DNA of 59,220 nt, taken from Hylemonella gracilis ATCC 19624. GTDB lineage: Bacteria > Pseudomonadota > Gammaproteobacteria > Burkholderiales > Burkholderiaceae_C. Below, one piece after another: positions 1-7,699 of this stretch. The translations under genes were made by a program, and so were the position numbers. The stretch lies in assembly GCF_000211835.1 (NCBI RefSeq), contig NZ_AEGR01000001.1, positions 1-59,220 on the forward strand. The letters run 5' to 3'. Below the pieces are notes generated by a model, which had not been told where the DNA came from, searched no databases, and was given only the letters and a program-made list of their open reading frames with translations. Numbering within the stretch: the stretch's first letter is position 1; every line of letters begins with the position of its first letter.

Positions 1-747
1 AACAACCTGACGACCACGACGACGGGCACGGGCACGACGAGCTTCGGGACCACGAGCCTGGGTGGCAACCTGGGGGTGACGAGCGCAAGTGCGGTGAGTG
101 ACACGGGCAGCGTGAGCGTCACGGGCACGACGACGCTGGCCGCGGGTGCGAACGCGATCACGCTGGACAGCGCCGGCAACAGTTTCGGCGGTGCCGTGAC
201 CGCCAACGGCACCAGTGTCACGATCGACGGTGGCACCGGCAGTCTGAATGTCGGCAGTGGTGGCATCACGGCCAGTACTGGCAACGTGGATCTGCGTGCC
301 GATACGCAGATCAGCGCGACTGGCAACATCAGTGCCGTGAATGGAACGGTGATATTGTCGGCATCCTCCGCCGGTGCCGGTATCGTACTGAGCAATCTGC
401 CGCCATCCAACCGGATCATTGCGGATAACCTGCAAATCGGTCGCTCCGGTCAAACGGGTGTGATCTCCCTGGGTGGGAACTTCTCGACGGGCAACAACCT
501 GACCTTCGCCCAGGCGGTGCGACTGACCACGGACGTCACGCTCAACACCAGCTCGGGCAACGGCAACATCACCTTCAATTCCACGGTCGACGGCACCGCG
601 TCGGGGCAGCAGGGGCTGACACTGAATACTGGGACCGGTGACATCGCCGTGGCGGGGGACATTGGCAACGGAACCCAACTGGAGTATCTGAGAATCACCC
701 AGGCCCACGACGCCACGTTCTCGTCGCAGATCAACCCAGAGCCGTGA
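1..747 (+). CDS. C-terminal part of a large repetitive beta-helix surface protein (filamentous-haemagglutinin-like); 5' end outside the window
   Basis: The reading frame is open from the first base, so the N-terminus lies outside the window; 248 codons are visible before the TGA at 745. The sequence is nearly all Gly, Ser, Thr, Asn, Ala and Val in short alternating strands (for example GTTTLAAGANAITL and SGGITASTGNVDL), with no Cys or Trp. That is the composition of the right-handed beta-helix of TpsA/FHA-type exoproteins and giant adhesins. No autotransporter barrel, LPXTG or other C-terminal anchor is visible, and the chain simply stops at INPEP. Export by a separate TpsB-type pore would fit, but no such gene is in view. 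The function (adhesion, biofilm) is inferred from the repeat type only. Confidence 0.75.
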   Translation, partial: NNLTTTTTGTGTTSFGTTSLGGNLGVTSASAVSDTGSVSVTGTTTLAAGANAITLDSAGNSFGGAVTANGTSVTIDGGTGSLNVGSGGITASTGNVDLRADTQISATGNISAVNGTVILSASSAGAGIVLSNLPPSNRIIADNLQIGRSGQTGVISLGGNFSTGNNLTFAQAVRLTTDVTLNTSSGNGNITFNSTVDGTASGQQGLTLNTGTGDIAVAGDIGNGTQLEYLRITQAHDATFSSQINPEP

Positions 748-1153
748 GCGCTGACGCCTAACCCCTCGTACATGGCCTCCCCCCTCAAGGGCAAGAGACT
801 GAGCGATTGAGGACCAGTGAGTAAAGCGCTTGCAATCGTATATCCGGCATCTGAGGTGGGATCATTGAAGTCCCGTGCCGACATGGAATTTGCGTCGCGG
901 CGAGACTATCAATAAAAGCGGCTGCATAAGATCCGCAAGAGTTATCGACGTTTTGCGGTGTGGGGAGCCCGGTTGTACTCAAGGTTGATCTGATCCCGCC
1001 TCCGCGCCACTGAACGGTGAATTCCCTCCGAGAGCTTTCATTGGATCCATCGAGAACATCACACCCTCCTTGCCGGCGCTGACCTCCCAGCACAAATCTT
1101 AGAATCACCCAGGGAATGAGCATTCAGCTCAGGATGGACATTCGGGAGGGTCT
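748..1153. other. Intergenic region, about 400 bases, no convincing gene
   Basis: No frame here has a credible start, ribosome site and protein-like composition; the open frames on the minus strand are short and unconvincing. It separates the repetitive surface protein from the EAL gene and presumably holds the promoter of the latter, but I see no clear -35/-10 pair. A 13-base stretch at 1101-1113 (AGAATCACCCAGG) repeats 691-703 inside the upstream gene. Confidence 0.5.
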
Positions 1154-1897
1154 GTGACGACGAGCAATGATGATGTCATTTGGGGGATCGAGCGGGGTGA
1201 GTTTCACGTCGAATACATGCCCATCGTTTCGCTGGCCTCGGGCGAGTGCGTCGCTGCGGAAGCGCTGGTTCGTTGGAAGAAGGACGGGAAAACGGTTTCC
1301 CCAGCGGTTTTCATTCCCGAAATAGAGGGGACTCCTGCGATAGGGGTTCTGACTTACTGGCTGGTGGAGCAAGTGGCCTTGGAGCTGGGCGCGTGGTTGA
1401 GAGCGCACCGAGACTTTCACCTCTCCCTCAACGTTCCCCCTGAGTTGTTTGGACGCGGCGGGTTGCAGTACGCAGCGCACCACGCTGGTGTCAAAGATCT
1501 GTACCCGCAGTTCGTCCTTGAGTTGACCGAGCGTGGCGCACCGGATCAGGTTTCGCTCGAAGGCTTGCGTTCCGCCCGTCGGCTCGGTCTCGGCATCGCG
1601 ATCGATGACGTTGAATCCGGCAACCTGAACCTCTTGCTGCTTGCGAGAACCAAGCTGGACTACATCAAGATCGACAAGAGCGTGGTCGACCAGATCTTGA
1701 GCGACGGAATGATCGAAGAGACAAAGGAAGAAATCAGACGTGTCGCTGCCTCAGGCCGTCCGGTGATCGTGGCCGAGGGCATAGAGCACGAAGTGCAAGC
1801 CAGGACCCTCAGAGAGCTTGGCGTTCGGCTGGGTCAGGGCTGGTTCTTCTCCAAATCACTGCCTGTGGATGAATTCCTCGCGTTCCTTACCCGCTGA
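1154..1897 (+). CDS. Stand-alone EAL-domain protein (cyclic-di-GMP phosphodiesterase-like)
   Basis: The 247-residue soluble protein is one EAL domain with no membrane segment, GGDEF, PAS or REC domain. The GTG start follows GGGAGGG at 1144-1150. Residues expected for c-di-GMP hydrolysis are present: EAL at 36-38, Asn93 (LNVPPE), Glu126 (ELTE), Asp151-Asp152, Lys172 (IKIDK), Glu208 (AEGIE) and Gln228 (GQGWFF). The loop-6 motif, normally DFGTG after the first Asp, is instead DVESG (152-156), so activity or dimer-dependent control may be altered. It would lower cytosolic c-di-GMP if active and may be a c-di-GMP-binding adaptor if not. Its position next to a surface-adhesin gene suggests, but does not show, a link to attachment. 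Confidence 0.88.
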   Translation: MTTSNDDVIWGIERGEFHVEYMPIVSLASGECVAAEALVRWKKDGKTVSPAVFIPEIEGTPAIGVLTYWLVEQVALELGAWLRAHRDFHLSLNVPPELFGRGGLQYAAHHAGVKDLYPQFVLELTERGAPDQVSLEGLRSARRLGLGIAIDDVESGNLNLLLLARTKLDYIKIDKSVVDQILSDGMIEETKEEIRRVAASGRPVIVAEGIEHEVQARTLRELGVRLGQGWFFSKSLPVDEFLAFLTR

Positions 1898-1975
1898 ACC
1901 GCCGCGCATTTGCGGATTTTTTTGATTTCAATCGAGGCGGCCGTCTTGATGACGGCGTGATTCTGGAGACCTGAT

Positions 1976-2461
1976 GTGATTCGCCTTGCCCTGCCCTCCG
2001 ACGCCGAAGCCATCGTCGGCATCTACAACCACTACGTCGCCAACACGACCATCACCTTCGAGGAGCTTCCGGTTTCCGTCGACGACATGGCGGGGCGAAT
2101 CACGGACATCCAGGCGGCCGGGCTGCCTTGGCTGGTGCTGGAAGAATCGGGGCAGTTGCTCGGTTATGCGTATGCCAGCAAATGGAAAACCCGCTCGGCG
2201 TACCGCTACTCGGTGGAGATTTCGGTTTACCTCCAGCAGGGCATCCAAGCGCGGGGCCTGGGCAGCCGTTTGTACGAGGCGCTGTTTGACGCGCTGGTGG
2301 AGCGTGACATCCATGCCGCGATGGGCGGCATTGTGTTGCCCAACGAGGCCAGCGTGCGCCTGCACGAGAAGTTCGGCATGAAACAGGTTGCTCGCTTTGA
2401 GCAAGTGGGGTACAAGTTCGGCCGGTGGCTGGATGTCGGCTACTGGCAGAAGGTCTTCTGA
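1976..2461 (+). CDS. GNAT N-acetyltransferase of the phosphinothricin/methionine-sulfone (PAT/MnaT) type
   Basis: The 161-residue protein fits the PAT/YncA subfamily across its length. It starts MIRLALPSDAEAI with the strand-helix of the GNAT fold, has the acetyl-CoA loop QARGLGSRLYEALF (motif A, near residues 88-101), and ends with the typical VGYKFGRWLDVGYWQK segment. Members acetylate the alpha-amino group of methionine sulfone or sulfoximine and similar small compounds in the cytosol. The GTG start at 1976 has GGAG at 1965-1968. The next gene begins 15 bases after the stop, so the two may be co-transcribed. The actual substrate cannot be read from the sequence. Confidence 0.9.
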   Translation: MIRLALPSDAEAIVGIYNHYVANTTITFEELPVSVDDMAGRITDIQAAGLPWLVLEESGQLLGYAYASKWKTRSAYRYSVEISVYLQQGIQARGLGSRLYEALFDALVERDIHAAMGGIVLPNEASVRLHEKFGMKQVARFEQVGYKFGRWLDVGYWQKVF

Positions 2462-2475
2462 TCACAGGCGTGCTG

Positions 2476-2946
2476 ATGCAAACCCCAACCCCTCCCTCCC
2501 TCTATGCCTGGCTCGGCGGCATGGACGCGCTGTTGCGTCTGACCACGCGTTTCTACGAGCGTGTTCCCGCCAACCCGACATTGGCGCCGGTGTTCGCCCA
2601 CATGAACCCTCAACATGCCCAGCACGTCGCCGCGTTTCTGGCGGAGGTGCTGGGCGGGCCAGAGACGTACTCGGCTGACCATGGCGGTCATCCGCACATG
2701 ATTCGCCAGCACCTGAATCGGCACCTCACCCAGGAACAGCGGCGCGCCTGGCTGGCGCTCTTGCTCGACACCGCCGACGAATTGGGCATGCCGGATGACC
2801 CCGAGTTCCGGTCCGCCTTGGTGGGCTACCTGGAGTGGGGTTCCCGCCTCGCGGTACTGAACTCCCAAGACGGCGCGGAGGTCAACCCCGACGCGCCCAT
2901 GCCCAAGTGGGGCTGGGGCGAGGTCAAGGGGCCGTATGTGCCTTAG
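2476..2946 (+). CDS. Group II truncated haemoglobin (trHbO-like)
   Basis: The 156-residue protein is a 2-on-2 globin. Visible family marks are the N-terminal SLYAWLGGMDALLRLTTRFYERV, the segment LGGPETYSADHGGHP, the likely proximal haem His at residue 79 (after GHPHMIRQ) and the group II/III Trp at residue 92 (RRAWLAL). The C-terminus carries an extra KWGWGEVKGPYVP tail typical of beta-proteobacterial members. Such globins bind O2 or NO and are usually linked to oxidative or nitrosative stress. I place the start at the ATG of MQTPTPP; an in-frame GTG at 2470 and ATG at 2425 would extend it into the preceding acetyltransferase gene. Confidence 0.88.
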   Translation: MQTPTPPSLYAWLGGMDALLRLTTRFYERVPANPTLAPVFAHMNPQHAQHVAAFLAEVLGGPETYSADHGGHPHMIRQHLNRHLTQEQRRAWLALLLDTADELGMPDDPEFRSALVGYLEWGSRLAVLNSQDGAEVNPDAPMPKWGWGEVKGPYVP

Positions 2947-3085
2947 CGCTGAAAGTCAAAGCCAACGCGGTTCGACCTGAGGTCGCCACCCGGTCGGCAC
3001 TACGTTGGCAGGATGTAGAACACGGTCTGGGCGCGGGTTGACTAAGACACTGCCGCGCACCGCTCAAGAAATGCAAGGAGACCCC

Positions 3086-3511
3086 ATGAAGTTGCTGACC
3101 GGTGGCTGCCTCTGCGGCGAAATTCGTTATGAGATCTCGGCCGACCCAGGTCCATCGAGGGTGTGCTGGTGCAGGGATTGCCAGCGCATCGCGTCGAACG
3201 GGACTGTGAACGTGCTTTTTCCCAGCAACGCGATCCGGATCACGGGCACCCCAAGCGGCCATGACAAGAAAGCCGACAGCGGCAACTTGGTCACCCGACG
3301 CTTCTGCGCGACATGCGGGAGTCATCTGTTTTCCGATTCCACCGGCCGTCCGGGGCTCACGGTGGTCCGTATCGGCACCCTGGATGATCCGTCGGCAATC
3401 AAGCCCAGCACCAACATCTGGGTTGCGAGCGCGCCCCATTGGGCCTGTGTGGATCAGTCGCTTGAGCGGTTCGACGGCCCTCCCGCTGCGGCAGCGCCGG
3501 CCAAGACCTGA
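3086..3511 (+). CDS. GFA-family zinc-cysteine protein
   Basis: The 141-residue protein has the GFA (glutathione-dependent formaldehyde-activating enzyme/CENP-V) fold. The cysteine pattern is complete: Cys8 and Cys10 (GGCLCG), Cys27, Cys29 and Cys32 (CWCRDC), and Cys74 and Cys77 (CATCG). These bind the structural and exchangeable zinc ions. The ATG at 3086 follows AAGGAG at 3075-3080, which decides the start over an upstream in-frame ATG at 3005. The family name reflects one proposed activity with S-hydroxymethylglutathione; most homologues have no tested function. The next gene begins 13 bases downstream. Confidence 0.88.
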   Translation: MKLLTGGCLCGEIRYEISADPGPSRVCWCRDCQRIASNGTVNVLFPSNAIRITGTPSGHDKKADSGNLVTRRFCATCGSHLFSDSTGRPGLTVVRIGTLDDPSAIKPSTNIWVASAPHWACVDQSLERFDGPPAAAAPAKT

Positions 3512-3524
3512 TGCCGGATAGACC

Positions 3525-4004
3525 ATGATCCACAAGGAACGATTGACCGCGACGCTGGAGGGCGACTTTGTCGTCTTCCTGATCGGCATGCGGATCAACA
3601 AACCCTGGTTGATCCATAAGTGGCTCTCGGTCGCCCAGGCCATGCCACGCATGCTCAAGGAACTGAGTCAGCAACCCGAACTGGGGCTGTTGCACGCGGA
3701 AATGTGGTTCTCGCGCACCATCATCCAAGTGCAGTACTGGCGCTCGATGGATCAGCTGCTGGCCTACGCCAAGAACAAGGACACGGCGCATCTGCCCGCC
3801 TGGCGCGCCTTCAACAAGGCCATAGGCACGGACGGCTCGGTGGGCATTTGGCATGAGACCTACCAGGCCTCGGCGGGCAGCCATGAGAACGTCTATGTCA
3901 ACATGCCGCCCTTTGGCTTGGGCAAGGCGGGCGTGCTGCAGCCGGCCACGGGCGGCAGGCAGTCCGCCTCGGGCCGCCTGGGCGCTGGGCGTGAGACGCC
4001 TTGA
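3525..4004 (+). CDS. DUF4188-domain protein
   Basis: The 159-residue protein matches the DUF4188 pattern: a conserved GDFVVFLIGMRINKPW segment near residues 13-28, a central EMWFSRTIIQVQYWRSMDQL segment and GSVGIWHETYQ near residues 105-115. The arrangement resembles a ferredoxin-like alpha/beta barrel of the antibiotic-monooxygenase type. No enzymatic role is established for the family to my knowledge. It follows the GFA gene by 13 bases and precedes the VOC gene by 51 bases on the same strand, so the three may be one transcript. The last 30 residues are Gly/Ala/Arg-rich and probably disordered. Confidence 0.8.
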   Translation: MIHKERLTATLEGDFVVFLIGMRINKPWLIHKWLSVAQAMPRMLKELSQQPELGLLHAEMWFSRTIIQVQYWRSMDQLLAYAKNKDTAHLPAWRAFNKAIGTDGSVGIWHETYQASAGSHENVYVNMPPFGLGKAGVLQPATGGRQSASGRLGAGRETP

Positions 4005-4055
4005 CCTTGAACCATCATCAATTTCCCAAGTTGGAGTTCATCGGAGACCACGCAC

Positions 4056-4469
4056 ATGCTTGACCACATGACCTTTCGTGTTCGCGACATCCAGCGTGCA
4101 AAGGCCTTCTACACCGCCGCCCTGACGCCCCTGGGTTACTCCCTGTGTTTCGAGGGCAACTACGGATCGAACCTCCTGGGCTTTGCCTATCCGGACCCTT
4201 CCGAACCAGATGGCAAGAAGGCGGACGTGTGGTTCATCGACGGCCCCTCGCCCCATGGCGGCTCGCCCGTGACCACCGGTTGTCATCTGGCCTGGAAGGC
4301 CAGCAGCCGCGCTGCCGTTGATGCCTTCTACCAAGCCGCGATTGCCGCTGGCGGCCAGGACAACGGGCCGCCCGGTCTGCGCCCGCACTACCATGCCCAT
4401 TACTACGGCGCCTTCGTCATCGACCCGGAGGGCAACAATGTCGAGGCCGTCTGCCATCGGCCTGAATAG
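4056..4469 (+). CDS. VOC-superfamily (glyoxalase/dioxygenase-like) protein
   Basis: The 137-residue protein is a single VOC module pair (two beta-alpha-beta-beta-beta units). It opens MLDHMTFRVRDIQRAKAFYTAAL, where His4 is a likely metal ligand, and ends with AFVIDPEGNNVEAVCHRPE, where the Glu of NNVEAV is the usual second ligand. The family covers glyoxalases, extradiol dioxygenases and bleomycin- or fosfomycin-resistance proteins; the substrate here is unknown. An ATG start is preceded by weak GGAG sequences. It is the last of three closely spaced plus-strand genes that begin with the GFA gene. Confidence 0.88.
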   Translation: MLDHMTFRVRDIQRAKAFYTAALTPLGYSLCFEGNYGSNLLGFAYPDPSEPDGKKADVWFIDGPSPHGGSPVTTGCHLAWKASSRAAVDAFYQAAIAAGGQDNGPPGLRPHYHAHYYGAFVIDPEGNNVEAVCHRPE

Positions 4470-4560
4470 CCGTGGTGGCACGGTTGACCTCCTTTGGACC
4501 CGAACTTCGCACCGGCGAAGGTGGCGAGGGGTCTGTACTGAATCTTGGCAGGTGTCGAAC

Positions 4561-4929
4561 ATGTCCATGAAGCGCTGGTTTGAAGAATACGCAAAGCACG
4601 CTGCGCTCAATTTCGGCCAGGCGCTGCAAGGCATTCGCTATTTCTACTCACATCCCGACGTGGACGATTTGGCCCCGAGAGGATCGTTCAAGCACTTTGC
4701 GCGGTCCCTCGTCATTCGAACCAAGCGGGTCGCGAATGATCTTTTCTTCGCGGCCATTCCCCCCCATTGGCACCACACCCCAGAAGAACTCACCGCCATT
4801 TGCGGAGTATCTTTCCCGCGCTGGTTTCAGTATGGCTATTGCGCTTGGCGTTTCACGGATTCCGGAGACCCCAAGACAAGTTTGCTGGACGTTGATCGGC
4901 GCTGGGACCCGCGATGCAAAGGCGGCTAG
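4561..4929 (+). CDS. Hypothetical protein, 122 residues
   Basis: Starting from the ATG at 4561, the frame encodes a basic, aromatic-rich protein (MSMKRWFEEYAKHAAL, then FKHFARSLVIRTKRVAND and HWHHTPEELTAICGVSFP). The ribosome site is poor (only GCAGGTG in the right area). I do not recognise a family. The frame stays open through the preceding VOC gene, so part of the openness is incidental, but the composition from 4561 onward looks like protein rather than a shadow frame. It ends convergently with the DUF6958 gene after about 200 non-coding bases. It could be a decayed remnant. Confidence 0.45.
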   Translation: MSMKRWFEEYAKHAALNFGQALQGIRYFYSHPDVDDLAPRGSFKHFARSLVIRTKRVANDLFFAAIPPHWHHTPEELTAICGVSFPRWFQYGYCAWRFTDSGDPKTSLLDVDRRWDPRCKGG

Positions 4930-5136
4930 TTCGACTCCAAGTGGTGCCGCTCGGCATGGCCTGGGCGGTTTTGCCCTGGGCGTTGCCTCTTCGCGAGGCG
5001 CTCTGAGGCCCCGATATCGGACGCAGACCCATGAACCCGAGCCATCAAACTGTGCGTTCGGCCTGGCCTGCCACGGGATTGCGATGGGCAACGCGAGGGC
5101 GGTCGGCTCAGCTCTATTAGCTCTATTGGCTCATCT

Positions 5137-5433
5137 TTATCGCCTCAAGCGCAGCGGCTTGGTGTTCTCCCGCTGGAGGAGTCCCTTGGCTTCCAGGTCC
5201 AGTTGCGTGGCTTTGAGCCACCACCCGGCCTTGGCCCCTGCAGGAAACAAGTCCTGTGGCAGCAGCGGGAGGATTGCGGACTTGACCTCGGCCACGGTCA
5301 GCCCCGGGGATGTCTTGGGTAGAACGGACATCAAGGCCTCTTTCATGGCCAGGTACTTGGCGCGGTCCACGCGCTCCACCCGGCCCGGTGTGTTGATGTT
5401 CTCGATCTCCACCTTGTCGGTGTCATGGCGCAT
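5137..5433 (-). CDS. DUF6958-family small protein
   Basis: The 98-residue protein begins MRHDTDKVEIENINTPGR and contains the family block AKYLAMKEALMSVLPKTSPG followed by LPQDLFPAGAKAGWWLKATQ, ending EAKGLLQRENTKPLRLRR. The family resembles a small winged-helix fold but has no proven role. I chose the ATG at 5433 because GGGGAGG stands just upstream and because it overlaps the stop of the upstream GFA-like gene by 11 bases, a typical translational-coupling arrangement. A longer frame to 5544 exists but has no such support. It should be transcribed with the GFA/DUF6151-like gene from the promoter at 6027-6053. Confidence 0.8.
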   Translation of the reverse strand: MRHDTDKVEIENINTPGRVERVDRAKYLAMKEALMSVLPKTSPGLTVAEVKSAILPLLPQDLFPAGAKAGWWLKATQLDLEAKGLLQRENTKPLRLRR

Positions 5434-5968
5434 CCAGGCCTCCCCGCACGAAATCAACCTTGGGCACGCGAAAACCCATGTCCACCCAGGCAAGAAAGAG
5501 CCGAAGGTAGAACGCCCAGGTGTGTGTGCCAGGGTTGGGCACATCCTTCGGTAGCACCACGCCTTCGGGCTTGCTCCGGGTCATCGTCCTGATTTCCAGC
5601 GGGGGCAAGGTGCCCGCTGGCCAGAGGCCGCCGTAGAGGCTGAGCCAATGGCCACCCCCGAATTCCATGAACATGGGCGTGTTGCAACAGCTCGCGACGA
5701 CGCGGCGGGTGGGCGAGCTTCTTGACAGTCTGTGCTCCCGCAAATGGCCCGATCCTCTCGCGCACCACACCCTGTCCTTGCGGTACAGCTCAAACCGGGT
5801 CGCGCCGTGGTGGTCCAGTACCGGTTTGGCGCCGGGCAGCGTTTGCAAAAAGGCGCCAGCGTGCTGGCAATCCGTGCAGAGGCATTCGGCGCTGATGATG
5901 GGCGTGCCCTCAAGCTGCAAGACGCATCGTCCGCAAGCGCAGGGCAGTGGGGTTATCTGAAAGTTCAT
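5423..5968 (-). CDS. GFA-like (DUF6151-type) zinc-cysteine protein
   Basis: The 181-residue protein has a GFA-type cysteine layout: Cys10, Cys12 and Cys15 (CACGRC), Cys29, Cys31 and Cys34 (CLCTDC) and a later SCCNTP pair. It differs from the GFA protein at 3.1-3.5 kb in having a long C-terminal extension (THTWAFYLRLFLAWVDMGF, then KVDFVRGGLDAP) and closely resembles DUF6151 proteins. The ATG at 5968 is preceded by GAGGA. It is the first gene of a two-gene minus-strand operon with DUF6958. A site fitting the ECF42 promoter consensus lies about 60 bases upstream. The biochemical role is unknown; zinc binding and thiol chemistry are inferred from the fold. Confidence 0.82.
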   Translation of the reverse strand: MNFQITPLPCACGRCVLQLEGTPIISAECLCTDCQHAGAFLQTLPGAKPVLDHHGATRFELYRKDRVWCARGSGHLREHRLSRSSPTRRVVASCCNTPMFMEFGGGHWLSLYGGLWPAGTLPPLEIRTMTRSKPEGVVLPKDVPNPGTHTWAFYLRLFLAWVDMGFRVPKVDFVRGGLDAP

Positions 5969-6026
5969 GGCTGGGGTTCCTCACGTGGGGTGGTCGCAGT
6001 TCTCTTAGACTGCTGTCCAGCACCAC

Positions 6027-6053
6027 GACGAACCGCATCCGGCAGATTCGACA
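6027..6053 (-). promoter_or_regulatory. Predicted ECF42-type sigma promoter of the GFA/DUF6958 operon
   Basis: On the minus strand TGTCGA (6053 to 6048) is followed after exactly 17 bases by CGTC (6030 to 6027). The start codon of the GFA/DUF6151-like gene lies about 60 bases further on. As I recall, the consensus reported for ECF42 sigma factors is TGTCGA at -35 and CG(A/T)C at -10. The same motif with the same spacing precedes the yciI-sigma operon at 8209-8235. A functional role is inferred. Confidence 0.55.
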
Positions 6054-6112
6054 CGGCGCAGCGGCCCTAGGGTTTTCCTTGGGTGACGGGTGTGCTGAAG
6101 TGACAAAAAACG

Positions 6113-6583
6113 ATGATCATTGATTTGATGACCACGGCATCCGTTATCGCCTCGGCGCTTGTCGGCGGGGTGTTCTTCGCCTTCTCCGTTTTCGTGATGC
6201 GCGCCCTGGCGTCCATGCCACCCGCGCAAGGCATCCTGGCGATGCAGCGCATCAACATCGCGGTCATCCATCCACTGTTTCTGGGCGTGTTCCTGGGAAC
6301 GGCACCGTTGCTGGCTGTCTCCACCTACTTGGCTCGGAGCAAGCCCCACGCTGACCCGTGGTTGCTGGCCGCGTTCCTCGTCTACGGGGTCGGTTCGGTG
6401 GTGGTGACCCTGGCGTTCAACGTGCCGCGCAACAACCGGCTCGCGGCCCTGGGCGCGGCGACATCCGAAGCGGAGGCTTACTGGCCGGTCTACCTGCGCG
6501 AGTGGCTGTTCTGGAACCATGTGCGTTGCATCGCTTCGATCACTGCTGCGGTGCTCGCCATGCGCGCGACCGAGATTGTCTGA
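6113..6583 (+). CDS. DUF1772 (anthrone-oxygenase-like) membrane protein
   Basis: The 156-residue protein has four predicted membrane helices: residues about 5-28, 50-70, 82-102 and 132-150. It shows the DUF1772 marks VFFAFSVFVMRAL, the central MQRINIAVIHPLF, and FNVPRNNRLAAL followed by the WPVYLREWLFWNHVR segment. The family includes fungal anthrone oxygenases, but bacterial members have no fixed function. The ATG at 6113 has only an A-rich stretch upstream. It is divergent from the GFA/DUF6151-like gene across a 144-base gap that carries the predicted ECF42 promoter on the other strand, and it is followed by the DUF3052 gene after 25 bases. Confidence 0.85.
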   Translation: MIIDLMTTASVIASALVGGVFFAFSVFVMRALASMPPAQGILAMQRINIAVIHPLFLGVFLGTAPLLAVSTYLARSKPHADPWLLAAFLVYGVGSVVVTLAFNVPRNNRLAALGAATSEAEAYWPVYLREWLFWNHVRCIASITAAVLAMRATEIV

Positions 6584-6608
6584 ACCCGCTGGAATCGCAG
6601 GAGGCGCC

Positions 6609-7031
6609 ATGGCCGTTGGTTATTCAGGAACACCCTTGCCCAAGAAGCTCGGCATCACCGAGGCCACGCGCCTGGCGGTGCTGCACGGCCCGGCTGACTA
6701 CGCCGCCATCGTGGGTGAGTTGCCTGCTGGCGCGCAGATCCAGAACCGGCTCGGTGCGAGCACCCACCTGGTCCACCTCTTCGTGACCGAGCGCGAGGTT
6801 CTGGCCTCGGAACTGGCGCGCTTGCGCAAGGCGTTGCACCCGGACGCGGCGGTCTGGGTGTCGTGGCCCAAGAAGTCCGCCAAGGTGCCCACCACCGTCA
6901 CCGAAGACACCATCCGCGAACTGGCCTTGCCGCTGGGCTGGGTCGATGTGAAGGTTTGCGCTGTCACGGAGGTCTGGTCGGGCCTGAAGTTGGTCGTGCG
7001 CAAGGAACTGCGGCCCAAGGGGCCGGCCTGA
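6609..7031 (+). CDS. DUF3052-family protein
   Basis: The 140-residue protein begins MAVGYSGTPLPKKLGITEATRLAV, the family signature, and contains the conserved WVSWPKKSAKVPTTVTEDTI segment near residues 80-100 and a C-terminal VCAVTEVWSGLKLVVRKEL block. The fold is expected to be a small SAM- or Rossmann-like alpha/beta domain, but no activity is known. AGGAGG stands directly upstream of the ATG at 6609 and decides the start over a longer open frame from 6519. It lies 25 bases after DUF1772 and 55 bases before the SLOG gene on the same strand. Confidence 0.85.
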   Translation: MAVGYSGTPLPKKLGITEATRLAVLHGPADYAAIVGELPAGAQIQNRLGASTHLVHLFVTEREVLASELARLRKALHPDAAVWVSWPKKSAKVPTTVTEDTIRELALPLGWVDVKVCAVTEVWSGLKLVVRKELRPKGPA

Positions 7032-7086
7032 TCGGGTGGTTCACTGGAACTGAAACTGAAACTGAAAAACGAGGAACGTCATCGCC

Positions 7087-7617
7087 ATGTCCCGTGCATC
7101 CGCATCTTTCCGTCAACCCCAGGTCTGTGTACTCGGCAGCGCCGAACCGGGTTCCACCGCCTACGAGTTGGCCGGCGAGGCCGGTGCGCTGCTGGCCCGG
7201 CACGGTATCACCTTGGTCAGCGGTTGCGGCAGCCCCGCGACCCGGGTCGCGGCGGAACGCGCCATTGCTGCGGGTGGTCTGGTACTCAGCATCGTGCCGC
7301 CCGATGAAATGCCGCCTGCGGATTGGCCTGCGACGGTGGTGGTGCCCTGCGGCATGGGCGATGCGCGCAACCTGCTGATGGCGCTGTCGGGCGACGCCTG
7401 CCTGGTCATCGGCGGGCGCGCGGGCACGATTTCGGAGGTCTGCCTGGCCTGGTTGCACAAGCGCCCGCTCTTGCCTTTGGTGGGGCATGGGGGCTGGTCC
7501 GATGCCTTGCCATCGAATCCTCCGGACGAACGCAAGAACTCGCCCATCCTGCCCTGGAGCGGCATGGCAGAGTTGGAGCGCCAACTTCGTCAACTGCAGA
7601 TCATTCGACCGACGTGA
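7087..7617 (+). CDS. SLOG-superfamily (TIGR00725/LOG-like) nucleotide-binding protein
   Basis: The 176-residue protein has the Rossmann-like SLOG fold. It opens QVCVLGSAEPGSTAYELAGEAG, followed by HGITLVSGCGSPATRVAAERA, and then the phosphate-binding VIGGRAGTISEVCLAW segment near residues 112-127, equivalent to the PGGxGTxxE loop of LOG phosphoribohydrolases (here GGRAGTISE). It therefore keeps the Gly-Thr and the catalytic-type Glu but replaces the first Pro-Gly-Gly. Proteins of this type bind nucleotides or related ligands; cytokinin-riboside hydrolase activity is possible but not assured. The ATG follows GAGGA. The C-terminus ends 82 bases before the SnoaL-like gene. Confidence 0.82.
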   Translation: MSRASASFRQPQVCVLGSAEPGSTAYELAGEAGALLARHGITLVSGCGSPATRVAAERAIAAGGLVLSIVPPDEMPPADWPATVVVPCGMGDARNLLMALSGDACLVIGGRAGTISEVCLAWLHKRPLLPLVGHGGWSDALPSNPPDERKNSPILPWSGMAELERQLRQLQIIRPT

Positions 7618-7699
7618 CAGATGACGAGCGGCGTCGTCAGGCTGTGAACAATCCCTGGATCGATCTCCTGCCCCCCTCACTGTGAAGGACGAATTGCCC

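Noticed and set aside
691-1113. 13-base repeat AGAATCACCCAGG in the surface-protein gene and the following gap
   Set aside because: Only 13 bases match and flanks differ; such matches are expected by chance in a window this size. No duplication can be argued.
4923-4943. TTCGACTCC resembling a tRNA T-loop
   Set aside because: No acceptor, D or anticodon stems can be folded around it.
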